Source of the DNA: Cohaesibacter sp. ES.047
GTDB taxonomy: Bacteria > Pseudomonadota > Alphaproteobacteria > Rhizobiales > Cohaesibacteraceae
NCBI RefSeq assembly: GCF_900215505.1
Contig: NZ_LT907844.1
Coordinates: forward strand, 3,116,001-3,180,000
DNA length: 64,000 bases
Direction of reading: 5' to 3'
Under the pieces are notes generated by a model. That model searched no databases and was not told the DNA's origin. It saw nothing but the letters and a program-made list of their open reading frames with translations. Positions 55,818 to 64,000 of this stretch are shown here, piece after piece (the stretch's first letter is position 1; every line of letters starts with the position of its first letter). The position numbers and the translations under genes are program-made.

Positions 55818-56342
55818 TCACAAGACATCCGTTGATGAGCAGACCGTGACAAGAGGACCGAGAGCGTTAAGGGCGATCTTGTGAACCATTTCACTCACAC
55901 TCGTTGAGAGATCTTCAAGCACGGTCACATTGTAAATGTCGGCTTGGCGGGAGATTGCTGTGTGAGTGACGCAGTTCTGCGTCATCATCCCTGCGATCAG
56001 GATTTTGGTTGCTCCGATTTCGGCGAGCCGCTCCGACAGGTCGGTTTGATAAAAGCTGTCTGCGTGGCGCTTGGTCACGACTGGGGCATCGGGACAGGCC
56101 GCCAGCAATTCCGGACGGATTGCGACCCCTGCCGTTCCGTCATTGAAAAAGGGAGCTGGTCCGTTCGCAGGATCGGCGACATGGCGAACCAGAACAACCG
56201 GTAGCCCGATTTTGCGGGCCTTCTCGACGGCTTCAAGGGTCTTTTCCAGCACAGTTTCGGCCTGCCACAGAGGGAATGCAAAACCATCGAAATAGTCGTT
56301 CTGTATGTCGATGACGACAAGGGCGGATTGTGTGTCACTCAT
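55818..56342 (-). CDS. Isochorismatase-like cysteine hydrolase
   Basis: 174 residues. The catalytic triad of the family is visible: D12 in VVIDIQND, a lysine in VVTKRHADSF, and the nucleophilic cysteine in GMMTQNCVTHTA. Members hydrolyse amides such as nicotinamide, carbamates or ureides, or isochorismate; the substrate is unknown. It is convergent with the phn operon and divergent from the GlxA-type regulator, which may control it. Confidence 0.85.
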   Translation of the reverse strand: MSDTQSALVVIDIQNDYFDGFAFPLWQAETVLEKTLEAVEKARKIGLPVVLVRHVADPANGPAPFFNDGTAGVAIRPELLAACPDAPVVTKRHADSFYQTDLSERLAEIGATKILIAGMMTQNCVTHTAISRQADIYNVTVLEDLSTSVSEMVHKIALNALGPLVTVCSSTDVL

Positions 56343-56508
56343 GGGGAAATGTCCGATTAAGAGATGGGAAATCGAGGCTGTCTTTTGCTTGGGAAAGAGA
56401 AGCCGCTGATCGTGCGGCTAAAGCCTATGCCGGATGGTGTGTTGGAAAAAGTGACCCGAAAGACAATATATGCTAATATCGGGCCAATCTTTCCAAGGTG
56501 CCAATCCA

Positions 56509-57606
56509 ATGCACGGTTCGACAGGACAACAGACAGCCATGACCAGCCAACCCGCCGCGTCAGGAAGAACCATCAAAGTTGCGGTGATTGCCGTCGATCA
56601 GATGAGCCCCTTTCATCTCTGGATCCCCATGACTGTGTTCGGACAGGGGGCGCGATCGGGCGGGAGCTATCACCCGTTCCTCTGTGCCCAGAAAAGTGGC
56701 CCGATCGAGACATCGGACGGCTATACGCTCGTTGTCCAGCATGACTACTCAGACTGCGACGACTTCGCCGCGGGAGACCTGATTGTCGTTCCCACCTGGC
56801 ATGATCTGGACGCGCTGCCAGACAAGGAGCTACCAGACAAGGCGCTGCCAGACAAGCCTCTGATCGACATGCTCAAAAATGCGCATCAGCGCGGTGTGAC
56901 CATTGTCGGGCTTTGTCTCGGTTCATTCGTCCTTGGGGCGGCGGGCTTGCTTGACGGCCAAAAAGCAACGACCCACTGGGCATATGCAGACCGGTTTGCC
57001 AAGGACTATCCCATGGCGACCTTGTGCGCTGATCAGCTTTATGTCGATGAGGGCACCATCGTCACTTCAGCGGGCGTTGCCGCTGGCATTGATTGCTGCC
57101 TGCATCTCATGCGCCGCCAGTTTGGCTCCGCACTCGCCAATCAGGTCGCCCGGTCTATGGTCGTGGCACCCCACAGGGATGGTGGCCAGTCACAATTCAT
57201 CGCGCGACCTCTGCCGCAAGAGATCAACGAAACGAGGCTTGCTGACGCGGTTCAAAGCGTTCGGGACAAATTGCATCAGGACTGGGATATAGAAGTCATG
57301 GCCTCTCGCTGCCACATGAGCCGGCGCACCTTCACCCGTGCCTTCAGAAAGCAGATGGGAACAAGCTTCACCCAATGGCTTCTGGATGAGCGGCTTGGCC
57401 GCACTCAGGACCTTCTCGAGAGCACCGGACTCTCGATAGAGCAGATCGCCGAGCAGGCCGGTTTTAGGACTGCAGCCTCTCTTCGCCATCACTTTCGGCA
57501 GAAATTCAAACGATCACCGCTCGACTGGCGGAGAACCTTCCGCGTTGTCGCAGAACCGGCGATAGCTGCTGATGGGGATCTGAGTGTAACGCATATGTTG
57601 CAATAG
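56509..57606 (+). CDS. GlxA-family transcriptional regulator (DJ-1/PfpI plus AraC HTH)
   Basis: About 365 residues from the ATG at 56509, which has an AAGGTG ribosome site; starts at 56470 and 56539 are in frame. The N-terminal DJ-1/PfpI-like sensor domain (about 20-200) retains the nucleophile-elbow-like cysteine in VGLCLGSFVLGAAG. The C-terminal AraC domain (about 255-345) contains MASRCHMSRRTFTRAF and SIEQIAEQAGF. Inside the sensor domain a 15-bp triplication encodes LPDK-E, LPDK-A, LPDK-P. It is divergent from the cysteine hydrolase gene. Confidence 0.88.
   Translation: MHGSTGQQTAMTSQPAASGRTIKVAVIAVDQMSPFHLWIPMTVFGQGARSGGSYHPFLCAQKSGPIETSDGYTLVVQHDYSDCDDFAAGDLIVVPTWHDLDALPDKELPDKALPDKPLIDMLKNAHQRGVTIVGLCLGSFVLGAAGLLDGQKATTHWAYADRFAKDYPMATLCADQLYVDEGTIVTSAGVAAGIDCCLHLMRRQFGSALANQVARSMVVAPHRDGGQSQFIARPLPQEINETRLADAVQSVRDKLHQDWDIEVMASRCHMSRRTFTRAFRKQMGTSFTQWLLDERLGRTQDLLESTGLSIEQIAEQAGFRTAASLRHHFRQKFKRSPLDWRRTFRVVAEPAIAADGDLSVTHMLQ
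56815..56859 (+). repeat. In-frame 15-bp triplication inside the GlxA-type gene
   Basis: Three consecutive 15-bp units encode LPDKE, LPDKA and LPDKP. The copies differ at a few bases. They enlarge a surface loop in the DJ-1/PfpI domain before the LIDMLKNAHQRG helix. Probably a slippage duplication. Confidence 0.85.
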
Positions 57607-57677
57607 CATGCCATAACAGCGACTGGAACGACGTATTTTTGCTGGCTTTTGGCTAAGATCGGTCTTGCTTGTCCGTC

Positions 57678-57827
57678 ATGTTCAAATTGAGTGCAATTTG
57701 AGCATGTGAACATGCGCCTTAGCATGGCGTTGGTGGTAAACGGCAGAAAACTGCGATTTTTCGAAAAATCTGTTGTCTATCTGAGGCCAGGCGAGATTTC
57801 ATTTGAATGTCACATAACGTTCAAATG
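57678..57827. promoter_or_regulatory. Inverted repeats upstream of the DeoR operon, candidate operators
   Basis: The region 57607-57970 (364 bp) has no gene. At 57678-57714 two nested inverted repeats occur: CATGTTCA with TGAACATG, and TCAAATTG with CAATTTGA. At 57800-57827, CATTTGAA pairs with TTCAAATG across 12 bp. The shared TTCAAAT/ATTTGAA element recurs four times, which fits operators for the DeoR-type regulator that follows. Confidence 0.5.
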
Positions 57828-57970
57828 CTTGAAATATTCCCCCCCTAACGTCCCGCCCAACGACGGATGCAGGTCCTGTGTCTGTCCTTCAAAAAGAACA
57901 AACAGAACGGGCAGCCCTGAAGGGCTGTTGCGGCGACGGGTGCCTGCGAAAGGCAGCCGAAGGGGTGTCT

Positions 57971-58765
57971 ATGGCTCTGGCCAAGCAATATAGCGACCGG
58001 CAGGTCCAGATCATTGAAACCGTGACGGAGACCGGATTCTCGGCCATCGATGCCCTGTCCGCACAGTTCAATGTCTCGACCCAGACCATCCGCCGCGATG
58101 TCAACGCACTGTGTGAACTTGGCGAATTGCGCCGGGTGTGGGGCGGGGTCGAACCGCCCCCGCTTAGCGGCAACCTGCTCTATGCCAAGCGCCGCATCAT
58201 GAATGTCGAGGCCAAACGGCAGATCGCGCGTGAAGTCGCCAGAGAGATCCCGGACGGAAGCTCGGTCGCCCTGTCTATTGGCACCACACCAGAAATGCTC
58301 ATCGATGCCCTGCAGGAGAAGACCAATATCAAGGTCTTCACCAACAATCTCAATGTCGCAATGCAGGCAAGTGAGCGCCACGACTGGTCCGTGACCATTG
58401 CCGGTGGTGCCGTTCGGTCCGGTGATCGCGACATTCTCGGCTCTGAGGTCGAGGCCTTTTTCAATCGGTTCGAAGTCGATTTCGGTGTGTTCGGTGTTGC
58501 CGGTGTCTCGCAAGACGGCGGCTTGCTCGACTTCTCAGAGGCCGAAGTCGGCTGTCGTCGATCAATTGTGAAAAACTGCCGGTCGTCCTTTCTTGTCATG
58601 GATCACACCAAGTTCGGACGCCCCGCCCATGTTCGTGGCGGGCATCTTTCCGACGTGGACACCATTTTCTGTGACAAGCCGATCCCGGAAATATTCGCCG
58701 ACAAATTGGGCAAGACCCGTCTCATCATTGCTGCCCCCGAGCGGGGCGAGGAGGGGGAAGCATGA
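57971..58765 (+). CDS. DeoR/GlpR-family transcriptional regulator
   Basis: 264 residues from the ATG at 57971 with an AAGGGG site; the frame is open upstream to 57878 but without a family match. The helix-turn-helix (about 10-60) reads SAIDALSAQFNVSTQTIRRD. The DeoR sensor domain (about 80-240) contains SIGTTPEMLIDAL, a sugar-phosphate-binding loop, and GVSQDGGLLDFSEAEV. GlpR-type regulators respond to glycerol 3-phosphate or related sugar phosphates. It overlaps the ATPase gene by 4 bp and is part of the importer operon. Confidence 0.9.
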   Translation: MALAKQYSDRQVQIIETVTETGFSAIDALSAQFNVSTQTIRRDVNALCELGELRRVWGGVEPPPLSGNLLYAKRRIMNVEAKRQIAREVAREIPDGSSVALSIGTTPEMLIDALQEKTNIKVFTNNLNVAMQASERHDWSVTIAGGAVRSGDRDILGSEVEAFFNRFEVDFGVFGVAGVSQDGGLLDFSEAEVGCRRSIVKNCRSSFLVMDHTKFGRPAHVRGGHLSDVDTIFCDKPIPEIFADKLGKTRLIIAAPERGEEGEA

Positions 58766-59847
58766 TCAATGCACATCCCGCCCATCACGGGCGCTCAATC
58801 GAGCTACATGGCATCACCAAAACCTGGGATCAGGTCTGCGCGCTCGACAATGTAAGCATCTCGATCCCGGCAGGCTCCTTCACGGCCCTCCTGGGGCCGT
58901 CGGGCTGCGGTAAGTCGACGCTTCTGCGCATCATTGCCGGTCTGGAAGTGGCAACCAAAGGCAAGGTCATGATCGGTGACGAGGATGTGACCCGCCGGTC
59001 TCCGGACAAGCGCGACCTGTCCATGGTGTTCCAGTCCTATGCCCTGTTCCCGCATCTGGATGTGGCCGAAAACATCATCTTTGGTCTGCGTACACGGCGC
59101 GAGCCCAAACAGCAGCGCACCGAAAAGCTCCTTGCTGTTGCTGACTTGATGGGGCTGGGGCATTTGCTGGACCGCAAACCCGGTGAGTTATCCGGTGGCC
59201 AGCAGCAACGCGTCGCGTTGGCCCGCGCAGTGATCGCCGAGCGATCCATCTGTCTGATGGATGAGCCGCTCTCCAACCTTGACGCAAAGCTTCGTCACGA
59301 AATGCGCCTTGAACTCCGCGCCCTTCAACAAAAGCTTGGTTTCACCATGGTCTATGTCACCCATGATCAGGCCGAGGCCATCACCATGGCCGATCAGGTG
59401 GTGCTCCTCAAGGATGGACAAGTCGAGCAGGTCGATGCACCGCGCGCCCTTTATGACACACCCCGCACGACATTTGCTGCCCGGTTCATCGGCACGCCGC
59501 CCATGAGCCTGTTCGATGCCGATGCTTTCGGAGAGCGGGGGGCAAAGCTCAAACAACTCGCCGGAGCCGATGTGCTCGTCGGTCTGCGGCCTGAAGCCGT
59601 AAGTCCTGCGGACGAAGGCATGGTCGAGGCGACCATTGAATCTGTCGAGTTTCTGGGTGCCGACACCATGCTTGCTTGCGATATCGCCGGACAGTCCATC
59701 AACGTGCGTGCATCCGGACGATCAAGCTACTCGCCCGGTTCCCCGGTTCGTCTTTCCTTTGCACCTGAGGAGTTGGCCTTTTTCGACAAGGCATCAGGTG
59801 CGCGTCTAGTCAAGTCCACGACAATGGTTGAGGCGCTCAAGCCTTGA
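58762..59847 (+). CDS. Carbohydrate ABC importer ATPase, UgpC/MalK-like
   Basis: 361 residues. Walker [10 protein letters not shown], signature LSGGQQQR, Walker [12 protein letters not shown] and the H-loop THDQ are intact, and the C-terminal ~120 residues form the TOBE regulatory domain of the MalK/UgpC group. It overlaps the DeoR gene by 4 bp (ATGA) and is followed 48 bp later by the binding-protein gene, so it powers the importer encoded downstream. Confidence 0.92.
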   Translation: MINAHPAHHGRSIELHGITKTWDQVCALDNVSISIPAGSFTALLGPSGCGKSTLLRIIAGLEVATKGKVMIGDEDVTRRSPDKRDLSMVFQSYALFPHLDVAENIIFGLRTRREPKQQRTEKLLAVADLMGLGHLLDRKPGELSGGQQQRVALARAVIAERSICLMDEPLSNLDAKLRHEMRLELRALQQKLGFTMVYVTHDQAEAITMADQVVLLKDGQVEQVDAPRALYDTPRTTFAARFIGTPPMSLFDADAFGERGAKLKQLAGADVLVGLRPEAVSPADEGMVEATIESVEFLGADTMLACDIAGQSINVRASGRSSYSPGSPVRLSFAPEELAFFDKASGARLVKSTTMVEALKP

Positions 59848-59895
59848 TCAAACGCCATCTTTCCCACTGACGTTAGATTAAAAGGGTCCAAACTC

Positions 59896-59940
59896 ATGGC
59901 TTCCAAACTCATGGCTTCCAAACTCATGGCTTCCAATCTC
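59896..59940 (+). repeat. 15-bp tandem repeat spanning the start of the binding-protein gene
   Basis: Three in-frame copies of ATGGCTTCCAAACTC (the third with one change) encode MASKL, MASKL, MASNL. The 9 bp before the first ATG repeat the unit's end, so each ATG has the same TCCAAACTC upstream context. Copy number changes would alter the signal peptide n-region in 5-residue steps. Confidence 0.92.
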
Positions 59941-61206
59941 GTAAAATCCACTCTTGTTGCTGCAATGCTGGCCGCGACCGCCGTTCCGGCCTTTGCTGTT
60001 GATCTTCAGTTCTACTTTCCGGTTTCTGTTGGCGGCAAGGCAGCCGACACCATCAAGGCTCTGACAGACCAATATGTCGAGGAGCATGATGATGTGTCGA
60101 TCGATGCGATCTATGCCGGCTCCTACACCGATGCCCTCACCAAAGCCATGACGGCAGCACGCGGCGGCACGGCACCCCAGCTCAGCGTTCTGCTGTCCAC
60201 CGACATGTTCACCCTCATCGATCAGGATCTGATCGAGCCGTTTGATGATTTTGTCTCCGAAGAAGAGGGAAAAAAATGGTTTGGGTCCTTCTATCCGGCC
60301 TTCATGCTGAACAGCCAGACGGCCGGCAAAACCTATGGCATTCCCTTCCAGCGTTCCACGCCTGTCATGTACTGGAACAAGGAAGCCTTCAAGGCCGCTG
60401 GTCTTGATCCGGAAAAGGCGCCTAGCAGCTGGGACGAAATGGTCGACATGGGCAAAACCCTGACCAAGAAAGACGACAGCGGCAATGTTTCTCAGTGGGG
60501 CCTGCGTATCCCGCTTGACGGCTTCCCCTACTGGCTGTTCCAGGGGCTCTCCACCCCGGCAGGTGCCATTCTGGCCAATCAGGACGGCAACGAAACCAAT
60601 TTCGACGATCCCAAGGTCGTTGAGGCTCTGCAGTTCATCGTCGACATGCAGCAGAAATACAAGATCATGGAAGAGGGTGTGACCGCATGGGCTGCCACGC
60701 CGAAAGCCTTCTTCGAGGGTGAAGCCGCCATGATCTGGACCACCACTGGCAACCTGACCAACATTCGCAGCAACGCGCCGTTCGACTTCGGTGTTGCTTT
60801 CCTTCCGAAAAAAGAACGCTTCGGCGCTCCAACCGGTGGCGGCAACTTTGTTCTGTTCAAGGATTCAACCGATGAGCAGAAAAAGGCCGCTGTCGATTTC
60901 GTGAAATGGATGTCCGCTCCTGAGCAGGCCGCAAAATGGTCCATCGCGACTGGCTATGTCGCCCCGAGCCCGGCTGCATGGGAAACCGACCTGATGAAGG
61001 ATTATGTCAAGGACGTGCCGCAGGCACTGGTCGCACGCGATCAGCTTGAATATGCGGTTGCCGAACTCTCCACCTATGACAACCAGCGCGTCACCAACTT
61101 CCTCAACGATGCAATCCATGCTGCAATCGCTGGCGAGAAAACCCCTGAGGAAGCGCTCAAGGAAGCCCAGAAACAGGCTGACCGCATTCTCAAGAAATAC
61201 CGCTAA
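59896..61206 (+). CDS. Carbohydrate/glycerol-3-phosphate-type ABC binding protein, UgpB-like
   Basis: 436 residues from the first of three repeated ATG codons; AAAGGG lies upstream. A long signal peptide ends at about AVPAFA (residue 34). The mature protein is a family 1 binding protein with the SVLLSTDMFTLIDQDLIEP segment shared with UgpB-like proteins. Because the regulator is GlpR-like and the ATPase UgpC-like, a glycerol-3-phosphate ester or sugar phosphate is plausible, but the ligand is not proved by sequence. A hairpin follows before the permeases. Confidence 0.88.
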   Translation: MASKLMASKLMASNLVKSTLVAAMLAATAVPAFAVDLQFYFPVSVGGKAADTIKALTDQYVEEHDDVSIDAIYAGSYTDALTKAMTAARGGTAPQLSVLLSTDMFTLIDQDLIEPFDDFVSEEEGKKWFGSFYPAFMLNSQTAGKTYGIPFQRSTPVMYWNKEAFKAAGLDPEKAPSSWDEMVDMGKTLTKKDDSGNVSQWGLRIPLDGFPYWLFQGLSTPAGAILANQDGNETNFDDPKVVEALQFIVDMQQKYKIMEEGVTAWAATPKAFFEGEAAMIWTTTGNLTNIRSNAPFDFGVAFLPKKERFGAPTGGGNFVLFKDSTDEQKKAAVDFVKWMSAPEQAAKWSIATGYVAPSPAAWETDLMKDYVKDVPQALVARDQLEYAVAELSTYDNQRVTNFLNDAIHAAIAGEKTPEEALKEAQKQADRILKKYR

Positions 61207-61256
61207 TCCCTGATTGGCGCGAGGGGCAGTGTTGCCCTTCGAAATAGAACAAAAGC

Positions 61257-61279
61257 ACGAGGGGAGCCAATCCCCTCGT
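61257..61279 (+). other. Intercistronic hairpin after the binding-protein gene
   Basis: A perfect 9-bp stem (ACGAGGGGA with TCCCCTCGT), loop GCCAA, is preceded by a second small GGGCA/TGCCC hairpin near 61224. There is no T-tract. The position is typical of elements that protect the binding-protein message and lower permease expression. Confidence 0.55.
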
Positions 61280-61359
61280 ATCTCCATAAGCCTTTGGGGA
61301 GCGCTACAGCTCCTCACTTTTTAAAAGCTCCTACAAGGCATGAGCCAGCGAGGCAAGGA

Positions 61360-62229
61360 ATGAGACGAGACTGGATATACGCTCTGTTGTTTCTGTTGCC
61401 GGCGATGGTGCTGCTGCTGGGCTTTACCCATATCCCCGCGGTGGAAACTCTGGTCAGCAGCTTCTTCTCAACGCCAACCGGCCGTCGCCCGGCTCATTTC
61501 GTTGGACTTGAGAATTACGCCTACCTGCTGGACGATGAAGTCTTTCTGAAGGCCTGCATGAACAACGTGATCTATGCCGCGATCACCATTCCCGCGTCGA
61601 TCATCATCGCGCTCGCCATGGCGCTGTTCGTTCACAGCAAGATGCGCGGTCTTGGCTTCTTGCGTATGGCCTATTTCACGCCAACGGTTCTGCCGATGAT
61701 CGCGGTGGGCAACATCTGGCTGTTCTTCTACACCCCAAGCTTTGGCCTCATCGATCAGATCCGCTCTTTGTTTGATCTTCCAGCGCAAAACTGGATCGGC
61801 ACACCCCAGACCGTGCTCTATACGGTCATTGTCGTTGCGGTCTGGAAAAATGCCGGGTTTTTCATGATCTTCTATCTTGCCGCGCTGCAGACGATCCCCG
61901 AGCAGCTGCGCGAGGCCGCGAGCCTTGAGGGCACCGGACGCTGGAGCTTTTTCCGCCGTGTGACGCTGCCGCTCATCATGCCGACGACCCTGTTCGTTCT
62001 GGTCAATGCCATCATCAATTCGGTGCGTCTGATCGATCATATCTTCATCATGACCCTTGGTGGCCCGAGCAATGCCTCCCGTCTGCTGCTCTATCACATC
62101 TATGAGGTCGCGTTCGAATATTGGGACACCGCTTCGGCAAGCGCCATGACTGTGGTCATCCTTTTCATTCTGTCCCTTCTGGCCATCGGACAGTTCTTCT
62201 GGCTTGATCGCAAGGTGCATTACAGATGA
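61360..62229 (+). CDS. Carbohydrate ABC importer permease, UgpA-like
   Basis: 289 residues from the ATG at 61360 (MRRDWIYALLF) with a GAGG site 6 nt upstream; the frame is open back to 61294. Six membrane helices, with the EAA motif REAASLEGTGRWSFFRRVTLP, broken here only for length. It is overlapped by the second permease by 4 bp (ATGA). Confidence 0.9.
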   Translation: MRRDWIYALLFLLPAMVLLLGFTHIPAVETLVSSFFSTPTGRRPAHFVGLENYAYLLDDEVFLKACMNNVIYAAITIPASIIIALAMALFVHSKMRGLGFLRMAYFTPTVLPMIAVGNIWLFFYTPSFGLIDQIRSLFDLPAQNWIGTPQTVLYTVIVVAVWKNAGFFMIFYLAALQTIPEQLREAASLEGTGRWSFFRRVTLPLIMPTTLFVLVNAIINSVRLIDHIFIMTLGGPSNASRLLLYHIYEVAFEYWDTASASAMTVVILFILSLLAIGQFFWLDRKVHYR

Positions 62230-63059
62230 CAGCGACTGAAACCAATTTTGCCGCCCGTCTCGACCGTGGGCTCTTGACGCTCGGTGCATGGACGTTGGCT
62301 CTGCTCTGGATCCTGCCGCTCTTCTATGCGGTCTGGACAGCGTTCCACCCCTCGGCCTATGAGACCAATTTCACCCTGACGGCTCCATTGACGCTTGAGA
62401 ATTTCCCAAAGGCCTGGGCGCAGGCGCCGTTTGCGCGCTATTTCCTCAACACGGTCATTCTCGTGACCATGACCCTCATCGCACAATTGGTCCTGAGCAC
62501 CCTTGCGGCCTATGCTTTTGCCCGGCTCAAGTTTCCGCTCAAGAATGTGCTGTTCACGCTGGTGCTGCTGCAATTGATGGTCACGCCGGACATTCTCTTG
62601 GTCAAGAACTATGAGACCATGCGAATTCTGGGGCTTGTCGATACGATCCTTGCAATCGGTCTGCCGTATTTTGCATCCGGTTTTTGTATCTTCCTGTTGC
62701 GCCAGACCTTTATGACCATCCCCAAGGAACTTGATGACGCAGCGCGGATCGAAGGGGAGGGCTTGCTCGGAACCCTGTGGCGGGTCTATATACCGCTCGC
62801 CAAGCCGACCTATCTTGCCTTCGGTCTTGTCTCGGTGTCAGCCCATTGGAATGACTTCCTGTGGCCGCTGATCGTGACCAACTCGGTTGAGACCCGACCG
62901 TTGACGGTTGGCCTGTCGGTCTTCTCGATGACGGAGTCGGGGGTCGAATGGTCCGTGATCAATGCGGCGACCCTGATGACGTCTGCACCACTGCTCATTG
63001 GGTTCTTGCTGTTTCAACGTCAATTTGTTCAAAGTTTCATGCGCGCTGGTATCAAATAG
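62226..63059 (+). CDS. Carbohydrate ABC importer permease, UgpE-like
   Basis: 277 residues with six helices and the EAA motif DDAARIEGEGLLGTLWRVYIP. It belongs to the MalG/UgpE group and forms the membrane heterodimer with the preceding permease. The isomerase gene starts 54 bp downstream. Confidence 0.9.
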   Translation: MTATETNFAARLDRGLLTLGAWTLALLWILPLFYAVWTAFHPSAYETNFTLTAPLTLENFPKAWAQAPFARYFLNTVILVTMTLIAQLVLSTLAAYAFARLKFPLKNVLFTLVLLQLMVTPDILLVKNYETMRILGLVDTILAIGLPYFASGFCIFLLRQTFMTIPKELDDAARIEGEGLLGTLWRVYIPLAKPTYLAFGLVSVSAHWNDFLWPLIVTNSVETRPLTVGLSVFSMTESGVEWSVINAATLMTSAPLLIGFLLFQRQFVQSFMRAGIK

Positions 63060-63113
63060 CGCCTTTGCCAATACGCACGGGGCAAAAAGCCCCTGAAGTC
63101 AAAGGAAAGCCTT

Positions 63114-63935
63114 ATGTCCTCGTTGCCTATCTTGGGCGCAGCCCTCCGTTATGATGATGTCGTTTCTCTCAAGGACTGGATCTTCGAGAAGAACCGGACG
63201 CTGGAGCTGCAGGATTTCAGCCCGGTTGATATTCTGGACGACGATCAGGACGACCTGATCGACGCCTACAAGACATTGCTCGACGGCTTCACCGGGCTTT
63301 ACGGCATCCATGGTCCCTTCCTCGGTCTCAATCTCGCCGCCAGCGACAAGCTGGTTCAGAATGTCGTCACGGTTCGTCTGCTCGATGCGCTCAACAAATG
63401 CGAGCGTCTCGGCGCGACCCACATGGTCATTCACAGCCCGTTTTCTGCGTGGCTGTCGCTCAACTTCGTCAACTTCAGCTTCATGCGCCCGTCACTGTTT
63501 GAAGCCGCTGCCGAAACACTGGCACCGGTGATCAAGCGCGCCGAAGAGATTGGCTGTTGTCTGATGCTGGAGAATATCGAGGACACCGATCCGACCCTGC
63601 GCAACGATCTGGTTGAGGAATTCAACAGCCCGATGTTTCAGGTCTCCATCGACACCGGTCATGCGCATATGGCGAATGGCAGTTTCAATGCGCCTCCGGT
63701 GCCAGATTTCATCACGGTTGCTGGCAGTCTGCTCGGTCATGTTCATCTTCAGGATGCCGACGGTTATGCCGACCGCCATTGGCACCCCGGTGAAGGCAAT
63801 ATCCCTTGGGGTGCCGTCTTCAAGACCTTGGCCGAGATCCCGGCCGCGCCGCGCCTCATTCTCGAAGTGCGCGATCGGCAGCATCTCTTGCCGCAAACGG
63901 TCGCACGGCTTGAAGCCCTTGGTCTTGCTCAATAG
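63114..63935 (+). CDS. TIM-barrel sugar phosphate isomerase/epimerase-like protein
   Basis: 273 residues of the xylose-isomerase-like / AP endonuclease 2 superfamily. Metal-ligand candidates follow the family order: a histidine in GIHGPF, H in VIHSPF, E in MLENIED, D and H in SIDTGHAHM, H in HVHLQD and E in LEVRD. Such enzymes epimerise or isomerise sugars or inositols. As the last gene of the importer operon it probably acts on the imported compound or its derivative; the substrate is unknown. A strong terminator follows. Confidence 0.85.
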   Translation: MSSLPILGAALRYDDVVSLKDWIFEKNRTLELQDFSPVDILDDDQDDLIDAYKTLLDGFTGLYGIHGPFLGLNLAASDKLVQNVVTVRLLDALNKCERLGATHMVIHSPFSAWLSLNFVNFSFMRPSLFEAAAETLAPVIKRAEEIGCCLMLENIEDTDPTLRNDLVEEFNSPMFQVSIDTGHAHMANGSFNAPPVPDFITVAGSLLGHVHLQDADGYADRHWHPGEGNIPWGAVFKTLAEIPAAPRLILEVRDRQHLLPQTVARLEALGLAQ

Positions 63936-63960
63936 CAGCCGTTGAGATCAGTTTGATCAG

Positions 63961-63991
63961 GACGGCGCAGTATCAACTGCGCCGTCTTTTT
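63961..63991 (+). terminator. Terminator of the UgpBAEC-like operon
   Basis: A perfect 11-bp stem (63961-63971 with 63976-63986), 4-nt loop, followed by TTTTT. It lies 25 bp after the isomerase stop. Confidence 0.93.
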
Positions 63992-64000
63992 CATTTCTGG

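Overview
The window looks like chromosomal DNA of a marine, metabolically flexible alphaproteobacterium, probably Hyphomicrobiales and possibly Cohaesibacter-like. This is inference from gene content: a Na+-translocating NADH:quinone reductase, a tetrathionate-respiration locus, GT11, MATE and many ABC transporter genes, moderately high GC, and rhizobial-type regulators. There are no rRNA or tRNA genes, CRISPR arrays, insertion sequences or phage genes that I can recognise. Gene density is high and most genes lie in short operons with 1-8 bp overlaps.

Layout. 1-5 kb: the start of a ttrB-like gene, ttrR/ttrS, and a PAS-GGDEF-EAL protein. 5.4-12 kb: acetyltransferase and LysR regulator divergent from a WrbA-like flavodoxin, a DUF1499 protein, a metallo-beta-lactamase-fold hydrolase, and a stand-alone PAS protein next to a soluble chemoreceptor. 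12-18.3 kb: phosphoglucomutase, a GT11 (fucosyltransferase-type) enzyme, an EamA exporter, and an exported alpha/beta hydrolase overlapping a MATE pump. 18.4-26.3 kb: the full Na+-NQR system, with nqrM and apbE divergent from nqrABCDEF. 26.5-33.3 kb: a GntR regulator, a small unknown protein, a three-copy 110-bp repeat array fused to the 3' end of sdaA, gcvP, and an XRE-cupin regulator. 33.3-36.5 kb: acetyltransferase, DUF533 protein, a small membrane protein, and a TetR/oxidoreductase pair with clear operators. 36.7-44.4 kb: a membrane glycosyltransferase candidate convergent with a five-gene cluster (UbiA-HAD, DprE1-like oxidase, small flippase-like protein, epimerase/reductase, class III aminotransferase) that resembles a lipid-linked pentose pathway. 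44.6-55.8 kb: LysR regulator, a Dpp/Opp-type ABC importer, phnW, phnX and a phosphonate-monoesterase-like sulfatase. 55.8-57.6 kb: cysteine hydrolase and a GlxA-type regulator. 58-64 kb: DeoR regulator, UgpBAEC-like importer and a TIM-barrel sugar isomerase, closed by a strong terminator.

How the genes work together. The phosphonate operon can be read as one route: import, ester hydrolysis, transamination of 2-aminoethylphosphonate, and C-P cleavage to acetaldehyde and phosphate. The gcvP-sdaA pair degrades glycine and serine. The NQR module couples NADH oxidation to sodium export. The 36-44 kb cluster would build, flip and perhaps use a polyprenyl-phosphate pentose.

The most unusual structure is at 27711-28075. 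Three exact 110-bp units follow sdaA, and each re-encodes the last ten codons and stop of sdaA. All six variable sites in that stretch are synonymous, in a partly alternating pattern. Each unit also carries a nested hairpin whose differences keep base pairing only on the strand opposite to sdaA. This fits repeated site-specific insertion of a small non-autonomous element into the 3' end of sdaA.
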